From: Piliocolobus tephrosceles
Taxonomy: Eukaryota > Chordata > Mammalia > Primates > Cercopithecidae
Length of the DNA: 64,000 nucleotides
Reading direction: 5' to 3'
Assembly (NCBI RefSeq): GCF_002776525.5
Contig: NC_045441.1
Location: forward strand, 68,701,467-68,765,466
Below, one piece after another: positions 41,420-54,124 of the stretch; within the stretch, counting starts at the first letter, position 1, and each line of letters starts with the position of its first letter. Both the position numbers and the translations under genes were made by a program. The notes under the pieces are model-generated. The model was not told the DNA's origin. It saw only the letters and a program-made list of their open reading frames with translations, and searched no databases.

Positions 41420-42230
41420 AACAATCAACACAGAAGGCTTCTGTGACCGCTGGTCAGCAAGAAGTTTGTGGGGGAGTTCTCCCCAATAATTAACCAATTC
41501 TGCATCAGACACCAGCTGGATGTCCTCTTAATTCAATGCAATTCTGACGCTATCTACCTGTAGTAGCATCAGATGCCACAGGTTGAGGGCTCCGTCCCCA
41601 ATTCCTCAGACTTCCTACCTTCAGATGCCAGTCACATGCCCGAGGTTGTTTTACCTGTGCTTCTGACTGCCAGCTATAAATTAGAGTTCCCACAATCTCC
41701 TCCTCTCAGGTTTGATTAGTTTGCTAGAATGGCTCACAGAACACAGTGAAACACATTTACTGCTTTATTATAAAGGATGTTACAAAGGACACAGGTGAAG
41801 AGATGTGTTGGGCAAAGCATGTAGGAAGGGGTGCAGAGCTTCCACGCCCTCTCTGGGCTCCTCCAGGAACCTCTGTGTATTCAGCTATCTGAAAGCTCAT
41901 CTGAACTTTGTCCTTGGACTTTTATGGTGACTTCATTACATAGGCATGAGTGATTGAATCATTGTCCATTGGTGATTGACTTAACCTTCAGCCTATCTCC
42001 CCTCCCTGGAGGGCTGGGCTGAAATGCCTAAAGGTGTCTTGGTCTTTCCTATGACCAGCCTCATATGACCTGGCTATCCAGGAGTCCCCAGCTATCAGTC
42101 AACTCATTAGCATACAAAAAGACACTTATCACTTTGGAGAATATAAGGATTTTAGGAGCTGTATATCAGGAATGGGATGAAGATCAAATATATATTTCAC
42201 AATGTCACAACCACATAGCAATTTTATCAA
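41420..42230. mobile_element. Old LTR-like repeat (ERVL type?), minus
   Basis: GGTTTGATTAGTTTGCTAGA, GGCTCACAGAACACAG, CTTCCACGCCCTCTCTGGGC and TTAGGAGCTGTATATCAGG are landmarks of an old LTR that I recall from ERVL-like families. The exact name is uncertain. Confidence 0.5.
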
Positions 42231-42321
42231 TAGTCTTATTAAATTGATTTTCAAGGTAAACTTTTTATGGTTTAAAAGTTATATTTGCTTGAAGACTTAT
42301 TCTGAGATACCTAAACTAATG

Positions 42322-42663
42322 CAGTCATGCACCACATAATGAACGACATTTCAGCTAATCACAGAATGTATATGTGATGGTGGTCCCCTGAGACTATATT
42401 ACCATATTTTTCTGTACCTTTTCTATGCTTAGATCTACAAATACTTACCATTGTGCTACAATTACCTACAGTATTCAAATACAATAACATGTTGTAAAGA
42501 TTTGTAGCCTAGGAGCAGTAGGCTATCCCATAGAGCGTATGTGTAGTAGGCTATACCACCTAAGTTTGTGTAAGTACATTCTACAGTGTTAGTATAAAGA
42601 CAGAATTACCTAATCATGCATTTCTCAGAACATATACCCTTGATTAAGTGATGCATGAATGTA
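42322..42663. mobile_element. TcMar-Tigger-like DNA transposon relic
   Basis: Starts CAGTCATGCACCACATAATG and ends with GTGATGCATGAATGTA, imperfect inverted copies. Inside are TTTGTAGCCTAGGAGCAGTA and GTTTGTGTAAGTACATTCTA, familiar from Tigger-family elements. Non-autonomous; no transposase frame. Confidence 0.75.
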
Positions 42664-43851
42664 CATTAAATTTTTCATAAACATTGTTTAGATCTACATC
42701 AAGAATCTCAATAAAATTAAAATATTAATCAATACACCATCCATTTATAATAGATTTAATGGACCTGCATATGTTAATAATGAAGAAATGCTGTGGTTTA
42801 CAAATTTTATGTAAAATCATCCTTATGAAAGCTAATGACTCATGGAAATGAAAGTAATGTTTAGAATATAATGCGAGTTTAGAAAAGCAAGAAATTTGAT
42901 AAATTTATGGCAAGAGATTTAATTTTTGGCTTATATCTTGATGATATTTTGCATCAATTAATTTCAACGTATTTTATTCACAGTCTATTTGGAAAATACT
43001 TTGAAAATAGTGAGTGTTTAAAAATTAAGCAAAAGTAATTGAAAATACGTAACTTTCAATATTTATCTTATAATTTTATTTATTTATTAGGAATAAGGTC
43101 TTGCTATGTTGCCCAGGCTAGAGTATAGTGTTTATTCATGCTGAATTCTTATAAAGAATTCAGACTATAGACTTTGCTTAGTTAATATGTTTGACTGTTT
43201 TGTGCTTATTCTTGCTAACATTGAAATGAAATACATGATAAAATTTAAAATTTCAGGTTAAAACTGTTTGGGGATATTTGGAACCCGTAATGACAATATA
43301 GATATATTGTATATATTTTTTCAATTTTATAAAAAATCCATCACAATTATGTAATTTTTGATGGACTTACATGCTGAGGTTTAAACCAAGCATATTTATA
43401 TTCATCAAATTAATATAGTATTTTGCCTTTATACCACTTAATAATTTGTTTATGACTTATAATATGCATGCCAGTTACTTCTAAAATGAGCTGCAGTGGC
43501 CTAAATATTAAACAACATGTTAAATAGGGGGAGAAATACAATACAGAAAACCTGAAAGAAGATATACTGTACTGCATATCTAAAATGTTATTAACTATAA
43601 ATAAGAAGTATAATAAACAACATTATAAGATTCTGTTTTTTTAAAAAGAGGAGAATGGCTATTTGTTCACAGAAAGCAAAGTAGGGAATCTAAGTGGAGC
43701 TTGTTAATCGATGTTTATATAGTGGATATTGGGTAGCACTGCCGCTGATGCTTCCTCAATCACCGTTTGCAAAAGATACTGAAAATATCAACTCAATTCT
43801 TGTTTGTAGAAAAAAAAGTCTGGCAAAATTCCTAAAGATTGCATAAGTCAG
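42664..43851. other. Intergenic, little recognised
   Basis: A short Alu-like piece at about 43089-43130 (CTTGCTATGTTGCCCAGGCT). The rest is unassigned AT-rich sequence. Confidence 0.5.
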
Positions 43852-43984
43852 GTGGTTGCAGTTTTCTGTACCTGTAATCTCAGCTACTTGGGAGGCTGAG
43901 GCAAGAGGATCACTTGAGTCTGTGAATACTGTGAATCGCTACTGCATTCTAGCCCGGGCAACGTGGACCCCATCTCTTAAAAAA
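43852..43984 (+). mobile_element. FLAM/Alu-monomer-like SINE
   Basis: Single-monomer Alu-like sequence: TGTAATCTCAGCTACTTGGG, AGGCTGAGGCAAGAGGATCA and a short A-tail. Target copies ATTGCATAAGTC (43840-43851) and ATTGCTTAAGTC (43985-43996) flank it. Confidence 0.85.
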
Positions 43985-44938
43985 ATTGCTTAAGTCTTAA
44001 TACATTTTTCTTCTCTGATGAAGTAGATATTTGTAAACAGCAGTAAAGCAAGTGTGCTAAAATCACTAATATTTAATGTTGAATAAGAAGACTTATTCCC
44101 AGGTGACTTATATTTTTCACCTAACTCAGTCCTTAATTTCAGAAAACAGGCTGCACAAACTGACCTGTTGACAATTCTTGTCAAGTTTATTTCCTCCAGT
44201 TTTCAATTTGCCTCACAAGGACCTTATCACATAACACTTAAGCCTTTGATGATGTTGAAAACTATGGGCAGCATCCTTGACACTCTGTTTCCTTTAAACG
44301 GTCATTCTTGTAATGGCCAGGACAAGTTTGCAGCAGACAGATATGTTGGATTGCTACCTATCCCTGGCAATGAAGAGTAGGAAACTACCCTCAGTTTTCC
44401 TAATTTTCTATCTTTTTCCTAATAGCCCCACTTTAATGGAAACTGCCTTCCCTTTTCCAGGTGGGAGCCATCGAGTTAAGGTTTTTTTTTTTTTTTTCTT
44501 TGATTCAACTCAATAAACATGGTAGTTGATTAAAACGATACAGCATTCAAGACAAGAAGTGAGGCTGAGTTTCACGGGAGCCAGGAAGCAATCAAAAGAC
44601 TCATTCTTTTCTCTTCTGGAGCTGCATGGATTGTCTCTTGTTGGCTTCCCTGTAAATCTTTAATTCTCTTTGCCCATTGCTGTTCTTTATTGATTTTCCT
44701 CAGGATTCAATGTGGCCACCAGATCAATGTGATGATCTTTCTGTTCCAATTACTGCCACCTATTGACTAGAAAATATGTCATTTAGTTCAAAAGTCTTGA
44801 ATGAGAAAAATCTCAGAGAAATTGGTAGCACTGGATGGGCGTGAACCAGTGACCATCCCTAGGTAATCAGCCCAGATCAGGGCCAGCAGAGTCATGGAAG
44901 ATGGAATTGGTTGTTTGCTAAGTTGTGGGGAAGTTCAT

Positions 44939-45285
44939 TGTATTAGTTCATTTTCACACTGCTGATAAAGACACACCTGTGACTGGGCAATTTACAAAAG
45001 AAAGAGGTTTAATGGACTCAGTTCCACGTGGCTGAGTAGCTCTCACAATCATGACAGAAGGTGTTTCACATGGTGGGAGACAAGAGCGTGAGAGCCAAGT
45101 GAAAGGGGTTTCCCCTTATAAAACCACCAGATCTCTTGAGATTTATTCACTACCACGAGAACAGTATGGGGAAACAGTCCCCATGATTCAGTTATCTCCC
45201 ACTGGGTCCCTCCCACAACATAAAGGAATTATGGGAGCTATAATTCAAAATGAGATTTGGGTGGGGACACAGCCAAACCATGTCA
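44939..45285 (-). mobile_element. MST/THE1-type solitary LTR, minus
   Basis: 347 bases, from TGTATTAGTTCATTTTCACA to CCAAACCATGTCA. Target duplication TTCAT at 44934-44938 and 45286-45290. No interior. Confidence 0.92.
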
Positions 45286-45599
45286 TTCATGTTCTGAACT
45301 GGGCATGCAACAGTTGTAAATTCAGAAAGTTCTCAGAGCTTGGTTGTCAAAGATTTTCAATTTTTGCTTTATTTTATTTATCGAAGGCAGGTAAATAAAA
45401 CTACTGTGGACAAATATTTCTGTCAAAAGACTGCTAGGTATGATAACCTCTTCACTCAGCATCCACTTTATTTTCTTAATTATTCAATAGCACACCATAA
45501 AAATCAGAAATGCTTTCCTGAGTGGAAGTAGACCAATTATGTGATTATCAATTAAATAAATTAAGTGGGGATAATTAGAAGAAAGAAAACCAAAATGTA

Positions 45600-45800
45600 T
45601 TGAGCACGATGCTAGGGATTTTAATTAATATTAATCTTTCAGACACTCAAGTTTTTGAGAGAAAATATTTCTCTCTATTTTACAAATGACAACACCAAAG
45701 CCTAGAGAACTCCAATTATTTCTTAAATACCCTGCTGCTTACACTTTGCCGTGATTGTATTTGAATGCATATCTGACACCAAGTCCTATTAACTACATAA
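45600..45800 (+). repeat. MIR-like SINE
   Basis: ACTCAAGTTTTTGAG and TTTTACAAATGACAACACCA, MIR-like core; diverged. Confidence 0.5.
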
Positions 45801-46089
45801 TATCATCTATTTTTAGGAAAAGCCAAGAATGTTTAATGACTCAAGATCACTTGATAATTTATTAAAGATATTTCCACTTTTCAATTCACAATATGGATTG
45901 ATAAAAATATGACTGTTAAAATGAGGTATTTAATTTATTAATTTATTGGACAAAAATATTTTGAAAAAATACACTTCAAGAAGAATTTGCGAATTACCAG
46001 TTCGTTTTGTTCTAGCTGTGGATATACATTTGTCTGTGGAGAGGTGTCTGCTAAGAGCACCATGTAGAAACAGAACTGGAGGCAGAAGA

Positions 46090-46260
46090 GCAGCAGGACA
46101 CATTGCTCTGAGGCTTCAGAGTCAGGTGCACCTGGACTTTAATTCAATCCCAAATCTTGGCTCTACCTCACCACAGTTGTGGACTTGCACAGAGAAATTT
46201 ACCACCTTCTATACATGAATTCCCTAATTTGTAAAATAGGGATAAAAATATTTATGTCAT
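46090..46260 (+). repeat. MIR SINE
   Basis: GGCTTCAGAGTCAGGTGCAC, TTGGCTCTACCTCACCACAG and GTAAAATAGGGATAAAAATA are MIR landmarks. Confidence 0.75.
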
Positions 46261-46301
46261 AAGAATACTGTGTAATTTTAAGTTTAAAATGAGATTATTA
46301 T

Positions 46302-46666
46302 TGATATGCTGTGGCTCTGTGTGTGTCCCTACCCAAATCTCATCTCAAATTATAATCCCCATGTGTCGAGGGAGGGACTTGGTAGGAGGTGCTTGGATCA
46401 TGAAGGTGGTTTCCCCCATGATGTTCTCGTGATAGTGAGTGAGTTCTCACGAGATCTAATGGTTTAAAAGTGTGGTACTTCCCCCCACCCCACCCTCTCC
46501 TGCTGCCTTGTGAAGAACGTGCTTGCTTTTCCTCCGCCTTTCATCATGATTGTAAGTTTCCTGAGGCCTCCCAGCCATATGGAACTGTGAGTCAATTAAA
46601 CCTCTTTTCTTTATAAATTAGCATTTCAGGTAGTTCTTTAGAGTGGTGTGAAAATGGACTAATACA
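46302..46666 (+). mobile_element. MST/THE1-type solitary LTR, plus
   Basis: TGATATGCTGTGGCTCTGTG to GAAAATGGACTAATACA. Flanks ATTAT (46297-46301) and ATTGT (46667-46671) are a near-perfect target duplication. It lies 1.0 kb from the minus copy at 44939, so the pair is inverted. Confidence 0.9.
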
Positions 46667-49600
46667 ATTGTAAATAATTTTTCACAATGGTTGTTATCTA
46701 AATCCCTAACACATGCGTTTTATTATTTTTTGTTGTTGCTGAGTCAGTCATACCAGCTGAAGAAATGACAGGAAGACTCCTCTGTTTGGATTTTAGAGTT
46801 TTCCAATGATTACTATATATTGGTAATTTTGTTCACTGATTAACTTTAAAAAGCACTAATTAAACAAGATGTGAGATTAAAAACAAAATAAAATATGCAA
46901 ATATAAACTTTAAATCAACTCTGGCATATAAGTAGTAAGAACCAGACTAAGAAGGCTAAAGACAGCTGGCATATAATGACTAAAATTGAGAGTTGAATGT
47001 GTACCAACCTGTGTTCTGAGTAGTTTATCAGGGTTAAGTTGATTACCCTCCATATTCACCTGTGTAGTTTTTTAGCCTCTAGCAATCAGCCTCCAGAAAA
47101 AACCCTTTTGACCTTAGTGGGCCCTAGGCACTTTTGTCTTTACAGATCCCTTTTTCCATTTAAAAATATCAAAAAGTATATTTTATAACTGGGCTGATTT
47201 AAAGATGAATATGTTAATATCATATATTAAAATAGTTTCTTTGACCTAAAAGTTTTTTAATACTGATTTTAAAAGACAGGAAACATTTTGTGGGTCTCTA
47301 AAAATACCGTGGGCCATAGCTGATGTACCTGCCTCACTGACCAAAATGGGGCTCTTCCTGGCAAGAGTATTGTAGGCTTAAGCATACCAGTTCAGAGACT
47401 ACAGTACTTTATCAACGGCCACCGCAGATACTTTGAGAGAATAAAAGAAAGGGAGGACAAAGCAGGTAGCATTCCAATTTGTTTTTTTATTGTAAGGACA
47501 GACTTACACACCATTGTTGAAAGAATTTTAACCTGTTTTAAACTTCCGTAAAATTGTTTCTACTGCCAGGTGAAATTAGCTTATTTTGCCTGCAGATGGT
47601 GCTACATCCTCAGTTCCTAGGTAACTCATTTTGATAAGAGAACGTATTAAATATTTAAGGCAAACGTGACATTTTTCAAAAATAAAATTCTTCATAATTA
47701 ACATGACATCAGTTTTTCCTATGAGCCTAGAGTCTTAATTATACCTGATAATCTCCAATAATTATAGCCACTTGTCTGAGAGCAGTTAAAAATTCTCATT
47801 GTGCTTGTAAAAGATACTACTTTGCTTTGAAGATTCAGTGACTTTCTGAATTCGTCTGAGATTAAAATTTTTCTGAGTAGTATTAGGTTGGGCAGAAAAC
47901 ATTTTTTACTTCCTGTATACACTGAACATGGAAAAGTCAAACTGTGAAGATAGCTAGCACTTTCAAATATTTTAAGATTATACCTTTCCACTGTTGCTGA
48001 GAAATAATAAGTCAATATGTAGCACACCCTGACAGAAAATAAAGTCTTTTTAAGGAATGATGTTTTCTTAAATATGCTTCTTCTTGACACCATAATTTTG
48101 TCTGAAGTAAGTGGGTTTCTCTCAACTATGTATCTGTACATGACTATATCTAGTCTTTGATTTGAGGCACTATGAGCTTGAGAACAATAATAAAACTTAA
48201 CCGACATACACATTATAGTGAGAATTATCCAAATTTATTTTCTAATTTCATAGATAGAAGATATATAGGTGATGATAGATTAGATACACAGGAGATGATA
48301 GATCAGACAAATAGGTATAGATGCAATGTATATAAAGTAGATTCTATTATCAAACTTTATTCTTCCTCACCAACGAATTGGTTATAATCCTTGTTAACAT
48401 GGTCAAGTGATATTGTTAGGGTTTAGTTTGGTTTCTTCTTCTAAGATCTCAAGATAATCATCTGTACTTTCTTTACTGTTTTGTTTTAATGCTACCTGAG
48501 CTAAGAGGTTCCTTTCTTAGTTGAGGACTCCGATTACTAAATGAAGGGAAATTGTTAGGGCTTGCTTATTTCATGGCCTAAAGTTGTATCTTTAGGCACC
48601 AAGACCTGTCAATTATTTTTTGTGGACAACTTTGATGCTTCCTCCTATGTTAGTTAATGGAAATGGTGACTGCGTGATACTTCATGCCCCTAATCTGTCT
48701 GCCTATTACATCAGCATTCTCTGATGATGCATTCTTATTGCTGGCTAATGTTTTCTGAGGACTGTAGGAGGGTGAGGATATTATTTTTCAACCCTCTTCT
48801 TGTGAAAATAGTCAATTATTTCTTGGGTTTTGACCTGAGATCTATCTCCCCATATCAAGGAGTCAAGCCATTTCCAATTTAATGCCATAAAATACTCCGG
48901 CTGCAGCATTACAGATGGAATAAATTAAACATTACAGACAAATATATTTTGACCACTCATTTCTAATAGTAGCCTGCATAGAAGACTTGAAGGAGACCGG
49001 CTGGTTCAATCCAAGAAAATATCACAAGTCAACAATAGAGTTTGGTGTAACATGTGGGTATTTTCACGAAGAAACTTAAATAAATTACATGCAAATATTT
49101 TGAAAAATATACTTTTGTTTTATTTTTATTTCCATAAAAAATAACTAGAGGAAATGGAATTTTGTATTACCAGAACAAAACCTAATTTGCTCACTTTGAG
49201 GGTCGTCACTGGGCTGTCTGCCTTGCTCTGTGTGTAGAGCAAGGGTGGGATTTTTCTAGATTCAACAGGGGCAATGGACTAGAGAGGACAGAAGGTATTT
49301 TCCAGTTAATGATCAAGTCCTGATGCATAATATGCTCAAAAAAGCTTCCAATCTTAGATTTGCACTAGAAAGGAAGAGGGTGCCAAGGAATTTGTTTTTT
49401 TCTTCTCAGATGAGAGAACAGAGATCTCAGAGTAATGCCTGTCAGCACTGCTTGGGTGACTTACCTTCCAACCACTGTCAGACAATTAAGAGAAAATTTA
49501 TATATCTCATTGTTTTGAGCACTATTATTGTCTTCCAAGTGGGTAACTATTGAGTTTCCACCAAAATGCCAAAATTCATTTCTAACCTTTGTGGGCAAGC

Positions 49601-49960
49601 AGATTACAGGCTCTGCCAGTACCTATTAGTAAGCAGCAGTAAGACAACTTGCTGGAAAAAGAATGTTAGATTTCCCCACCATCAGGGAACACTAAAATGA
49701 TGAGCATGGTTGAAAAATAAATGAGTAACCAGTTTTTAGCTTCTAATAGAACTCATGCTGAAAATACACATGTAAGATTTTAACTAATTAGGCCTCAAGC
49801 TCTTTTTAAAAGCCACATTGCAATTAATTAAAATGACTGCTACTCATTTTTTTTAAAAAAAGGTAAATTTTTTATTATACCTACCAAACTGTCAGAGAAA
49901 GGAAACATGCTTAAACTCCCATATTACAGTTTTTGTGCTGAAATAGATAAACTACAAGAT
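46667..49960. other. Intergenic, nothing recognised
   Basis: Includes a degenerate GATA-type tract near 48250-48320. A 164-codon open frame on the minus strand (48213-47719) has no start context, family match or codon signal that I can see and is treated as chance. Confidence 0.5.
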
Positions 49961-49964
49961 CAAC

Positions 49965-50160
49965 TTTCTTTTTTCTCAAATTTATGTTTTCATTGACATA
50001 AAAGTATATGTATTTACCATGTACAACACGATTTGTAGAATACATACAGTGTGAAATGTTTAAATCTCGCTGGTGAATGCATTATTTCATATAGTTGTAT
50101 TTATGGTGAGAACACATAACATCCACCTTCTTAGCGTTTTTCTTATTTTTCAGCTGCTTA
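49965..50160 (-). repeat. L1MA/MB-type LINE 3' fragment
   Basis: TTGACATAAAAGTATATGTA, CATGTACAACACGATTTG and GTTGTATTTATGGTGAGAAC are landmarks of an old L1 3' end in minus orientation. Confidence 0.65.
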
Positions 50161-50761
50161 TTTGAGTTGAAGTTGTCCTGAATACTTCAGCTAATATTTA
50201 ACAATAATTTAATTATTTACTTAATTAGATTAACAAATATAAATTAAAATCAAGATGTGTAACCTTTCATTGAGGACCAAACTTAAGAGTTATTTCCCCT
50301 TTAAGAGCACTGCTATAAAAGGAGACCAATCAGTGGAAATTTAGAAATAGCCATTTAAGAGAGACAATGCTTAATTAGAGCAAAATTGTATCACCAAAAA
50401 CATTTATTGTAGCATGGTTTTTAATACTAAAATGTAAAAATTAATAAATAAAATTATAGAATGTGATAAATTATAACAATTATAAAATAATTAAATATTA
50501 AGTGACTATTAATAGGAAAATAGTTACATCATTATATTTCAAGTCATGAGATTTCTATATAGCCAATAAAGCAATCATTAATGTAGAGTTGTATCTTATA
50601 TTGTATGAAAATGACTTTGTTAGAGGCAAAGATGAGAGAAATATTTAAGACAATAAATATAGTATACTCCAATTTAAAAATGCATATGTTTGCATATGAT
50701 GGGGATCAGAAAAGAGTATCTTAAAATGAAGGCCTCCACGGCAGCCTCAGAGCAGTTTTTT

Positions 50762-51592
50762 GTTTTTTGTTTTTTTTTTTTTTTTTTATTATACTTTAAG
50801 TTCTAGGGTACATGTGCATAACGTGCAGGTTTGTTACATATGTATACATGTGCCATGTTGGTGTGCTGCACCCATCAACTCGTCAGCACCCATCAATACA
50901 TCATTTACATCAGGTATAACTCCCAATGCAATCCCTCCCCCCTCCCCCCTCCCCATGATAGGCCCCNNNNNNNNNNNNNNNNNNNNNNNNNNNNNNNNNN
51001 NNNNNNNNNNNNNNNNNNNNNNNNNNNNNNNNNNNNNNNNNNNNNNNNNNNNNNNNNNNNNNNNNNNNNNNNNNNNNNNNNNNNNNNNNNNNNNNNNNNN
51101 NNNNNNNNNNNNNNNNNNNNNNNNNNNNNNNNNNNNNNNNNNNNNNNNNNNNNNNNNNNNNNNNNNNNNNNNNNNNNNNNNNNNNNNNNNNNNNNNNNNN
51201 NNNNNNNNNNNNNNNNNNNNNNNNNNNNNNNNNNNNNNNNNNNNNNNNNNNNNNNNNNNNNNNNNNNNNNNNNNNNNNNNNNNNNNNNNNNNNNNNNNNN
51301 NNNNNNNNNNNNNNNNNNNNNNNNNNNNNNNNNNNNNNNNNNNNNNNNNNNNNNNNNNNNNNNNNNTGTTGTTTCCTGATTTTTTAATGATTGCCATTCT
51401 AACTGGTGTGAGATGGTATCTCATTATGGTTTTGATTTGCATTTCTCTGATGGCGAGTGATGATGAACATTTTTTCATGTGTCTGTTGGCTGTATGAATG
51501 TCTTCTTTTGAGAAATGTCTGTTCATATCCTTTCCCCACTTTTTGATGGGGTTGTTTCCTTACTCCTTATACGAAGATTAATTCGAGATGGA
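50762..51592. mobile_element. L1 (L1PA-type) with N gap and short 5' inversion
   Basis: Minus L1 3'UTR from the poly-T run to the N gap (50967-51366). After the gap, ORF2 3' sequence continues minus to about 51557. A short plus-strand L1 stretch (ACTCCTTATACGAAGATTAA and TTCGAGATGG) then ends at 51592. A 15-bp target duplication TCAGAGCAGTTTTTT is at 50747-50761 and 51593-51607. Confidence 0.9.
50967..51366. other. Assembly gap (400 N)
   Basis: 400 N inside the L1. Alignment to the L1 at 57211 suggests about 487 bases belong here, so the size is an estimate. The two long open frames in the region are artefacts of the N run. Confidence 0.97.
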
Positions 51593-52150
51593 TCAGAGCA
51601 GTTTTTTTCTGACCTTTTCCTGTTCCCCTGTCTCTCAGTCCCGTTCTCCTTGGAGGATAGCCATAAAAACTAGAATCCCTCTTCCCCAAGGCAGGTCACA
51701 GAAACCAGAGCCCCCTTTCTCCAAAGCCAGTCATAAAACCTCATAATATTACTCTAATTTTCCCTTGCCTTTCTGTGTAAACACTGGCCATAAAGAAATT
51801 ATCTGACACACCTTGTTTGACTGTAGATCATGAGACCCCAATTCTAGAGAGGGCTCTTCCTCACACCAAGGAAGGAATGCGTGCTCAGAAGAATCTAGAC
51901 AGCCAGAGTTTCCCCACTCAGCCCATTATCATTACATCTTGCCCTTTTTGTCCAATCATGTTTCTACATGGCTATCCATAACCTAAACATAAACATGGAC
52001 AATTTCTTCTGTATCCTTGAGTCTTCTGAAAGCTCCCATGTATACATGTTAAATACATTTGTATGCCTTTTCTTCTATAAATCTGCCTTTTGTGAGTTGA
52101 TTTTTCAGAGAACCTTCCAAGAGCCTTTGGCCCCTACACATATATGTAAA

Positions 52151-53225
52151 TACACGTAAGTTTTTAATATTATAGAAAATGTCTAAAAAGACTGATACCA
52201 AACACTTAAGATTGGTTACCTCAGGGGAGTAGGATTGGGAGGTAAGGGGTGATTGAAGTAGATTTTATGTATTACCTTATATGTATTTGTACCGCTTAAA
52301 ATTTTTACAGTTATCTTAAATGAGTTTCATAATGTATCTTTTGCAAAATCTTCAATTAGCCTTAAACAATGCAGCTTTTTGGAAATACCTATTTAAAGAC
52401 ATTAAGAATAATATGAGTTGAAAATTAAAGAATCATTGCATTCTTTTTCTTAATTCAAAAGGGGCAATAAAATTAATTTAAAAAGTTAATGTTATTTATA
52501 TAAAATTTTAGTTGTAGTATTTGTAGTTATGCTCTTTTCAGAGTAAACGATTTTGACATTTCATTATTGCAGATGTATTAAAGTTGGAAATTATGTTTTT
52601 AAATTAAGGGAAATGGTCTACAGTCCCATCAGTGTTATTGTAAGATTAAAATTAATTACAAAGAATTTTTGTATCAGGCCAAACTGGACAGGTAATCAGT
52701 CATAAGCTAATGTTATTAGCTTGATTCATGTTATCAAACTGTATTTCTGATAACACCAGAAAAAGGGGTGGTGGGAGAGAGACATACTACATATCAAAAT
52801 TATAAAACCAAGTTCTTTTGTTTGCATTAGTTTAAATATTTACAGGTCACATCTATGGCAGAGAGTTTAGAATTGAATAATTTAAGCAAAAAGCTCACAT
52901 TTGCCTAAATTTGTGGAAGCAAATATACCATAAAATAATGTTTCCTACTTAGAAGTTTGTAAAGTGCCTTTTATGTAAAAATTCTGAAACTTTTAAAGGA
53001 CTGAGTTTGAGAGTTCAAATTGAATTAATGAACATTTTATTTTAAAGATAGAATTAAAATGCACTGTTCAGTTCATATAGATAATTTGAGGTGCACAGGG
53101 AATGATGCAACTTTCCCAACAACTCAAATCAGATGAAATGCAATGGTTAATTTTCAGTAAAAACTGGAATTATCGAGAGGTCAGCCTTATATAGGTAGAG
53201 GTTTGTTTTATTTTAGAAGATGATG
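52151..53225. other. Intergenic, nothing recognised
   Basis: AT-rich sequence with no recognised repeat. Short T/A runs only. Confidence 0.5.
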
Positions 53226-53399
53226 ATTACCTTTTTTTTTTTTGAAAAAAGTGGCATTTTATATATACAAAAGAAAAGAGTACTACATCTGTAAACTGAT
53301 AAAGCATAACAAAATGGACACCCACAATTCAATCATCCAATTCAGAAATATGCCAAAATCAATACAACTGCACTGATGACTTCTTTGCTTCTATTATAA

Positions 53400-54050
53400 T
53401 CCTGCTGTATTTTGTGTTAATCACCTGTGCTAGGCAACCTCTAAGATGGTCCTAAATGACCCCTCCTTTCCAGTATTGACACCCTTATGTAATCTCTTTC
53501 CCTACAGAGTGAACTAGACTTGTTAGAAGTGACTCACTTCTAACAAATACAATGAAAAAAAGTAGTGAATGCCACTGCTGATATTAGGTTATAAAATAAC
53601 TATAGCTTTTATCTCTCTCTTTCTTCCTCTCTCCTTCTCACTTTCACTCCTTTTCTCTTGCTTGCTCTAAGGAAAACCAGTTGCCATGATGTGAGTTTGA
53701 AGTTGTCCTATAAAAGGCCCACAAGGCAAGGGACTGAGGGGGTCCTCTAGCCAACATACAGGAGAAATGAGGCCATCAATCAAAACAGCTCTGAGAGAAT
53801 AACACTGGGCCAAGAACCACATGAGTAACTTTGCAGTGGATCATACCCAGGGCTTGTCTTAGATAAGACCACAGCCAACACCCTCACTGCAACCTCATGA
53901 GAGATCTTGAGCCAGAGGTACTCAGTTAAACCAACCCTGAATTCCTGACCCAGAGAAATTGTGAGATAATAAATGTGTGTTGTTCTAAGCTACTACATTC
54001 TGCAGTAATTTGTTCATCAGCAGTACATAGCCAATACATTATCCTTGCCT
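53400..54050 (+). mobile_element. MLT1-type LTR
   Basis: Landmarks are GGTTATAAAATAACTATAGC, AAAGGCCCACAAGGCAAGG, TGAGAGATCTTGAGCCAGAG and AATTGTGAGATAATAAATGT. Diverged; no interior. Confidence 0.7.
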
Positions 54051-54124
54051 TTTATAAAGTTTTGTTAAAGGATGCACAATGTATTAATTTCTGTTATATT
54101 AGAACTTTAAATTGTCACTCAATT

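Larger units (their letters stand above)
50726..52150. mobile_element. ERV1-like LTR split by an L1
   Basis: The left piece (50726-50746) and right piece (51608-52150) join across the L1 insertion into one LTR-like sequence. Landmarks are CACGGCAGCCTCAG before, and TCCCTCTTCCCCAAGGCAGG, TCTGCCTTTTGTGAGTTGAT and GAGAACCTTCC after. The family is not fixed. No interior. Confidence 0.55.

Noticed and set aside
44143..44530. VWDE terminal exon, alternative
   Set aside because: Good acceptor, short tail and an AATAAA, but a nearer candidate at 38894 exists. Kept only as a rival in the findings.
47719..48213. 164-codon minus-strand open frame
   Set aside because: No recognisable domain, start context or conservation evidence. 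AT-rich intergenic sequence gives such frames by chance.
50760..51526. Long open frames over the gap
   Set aside because: They exist only because N was translated as X; the flanks are L1.
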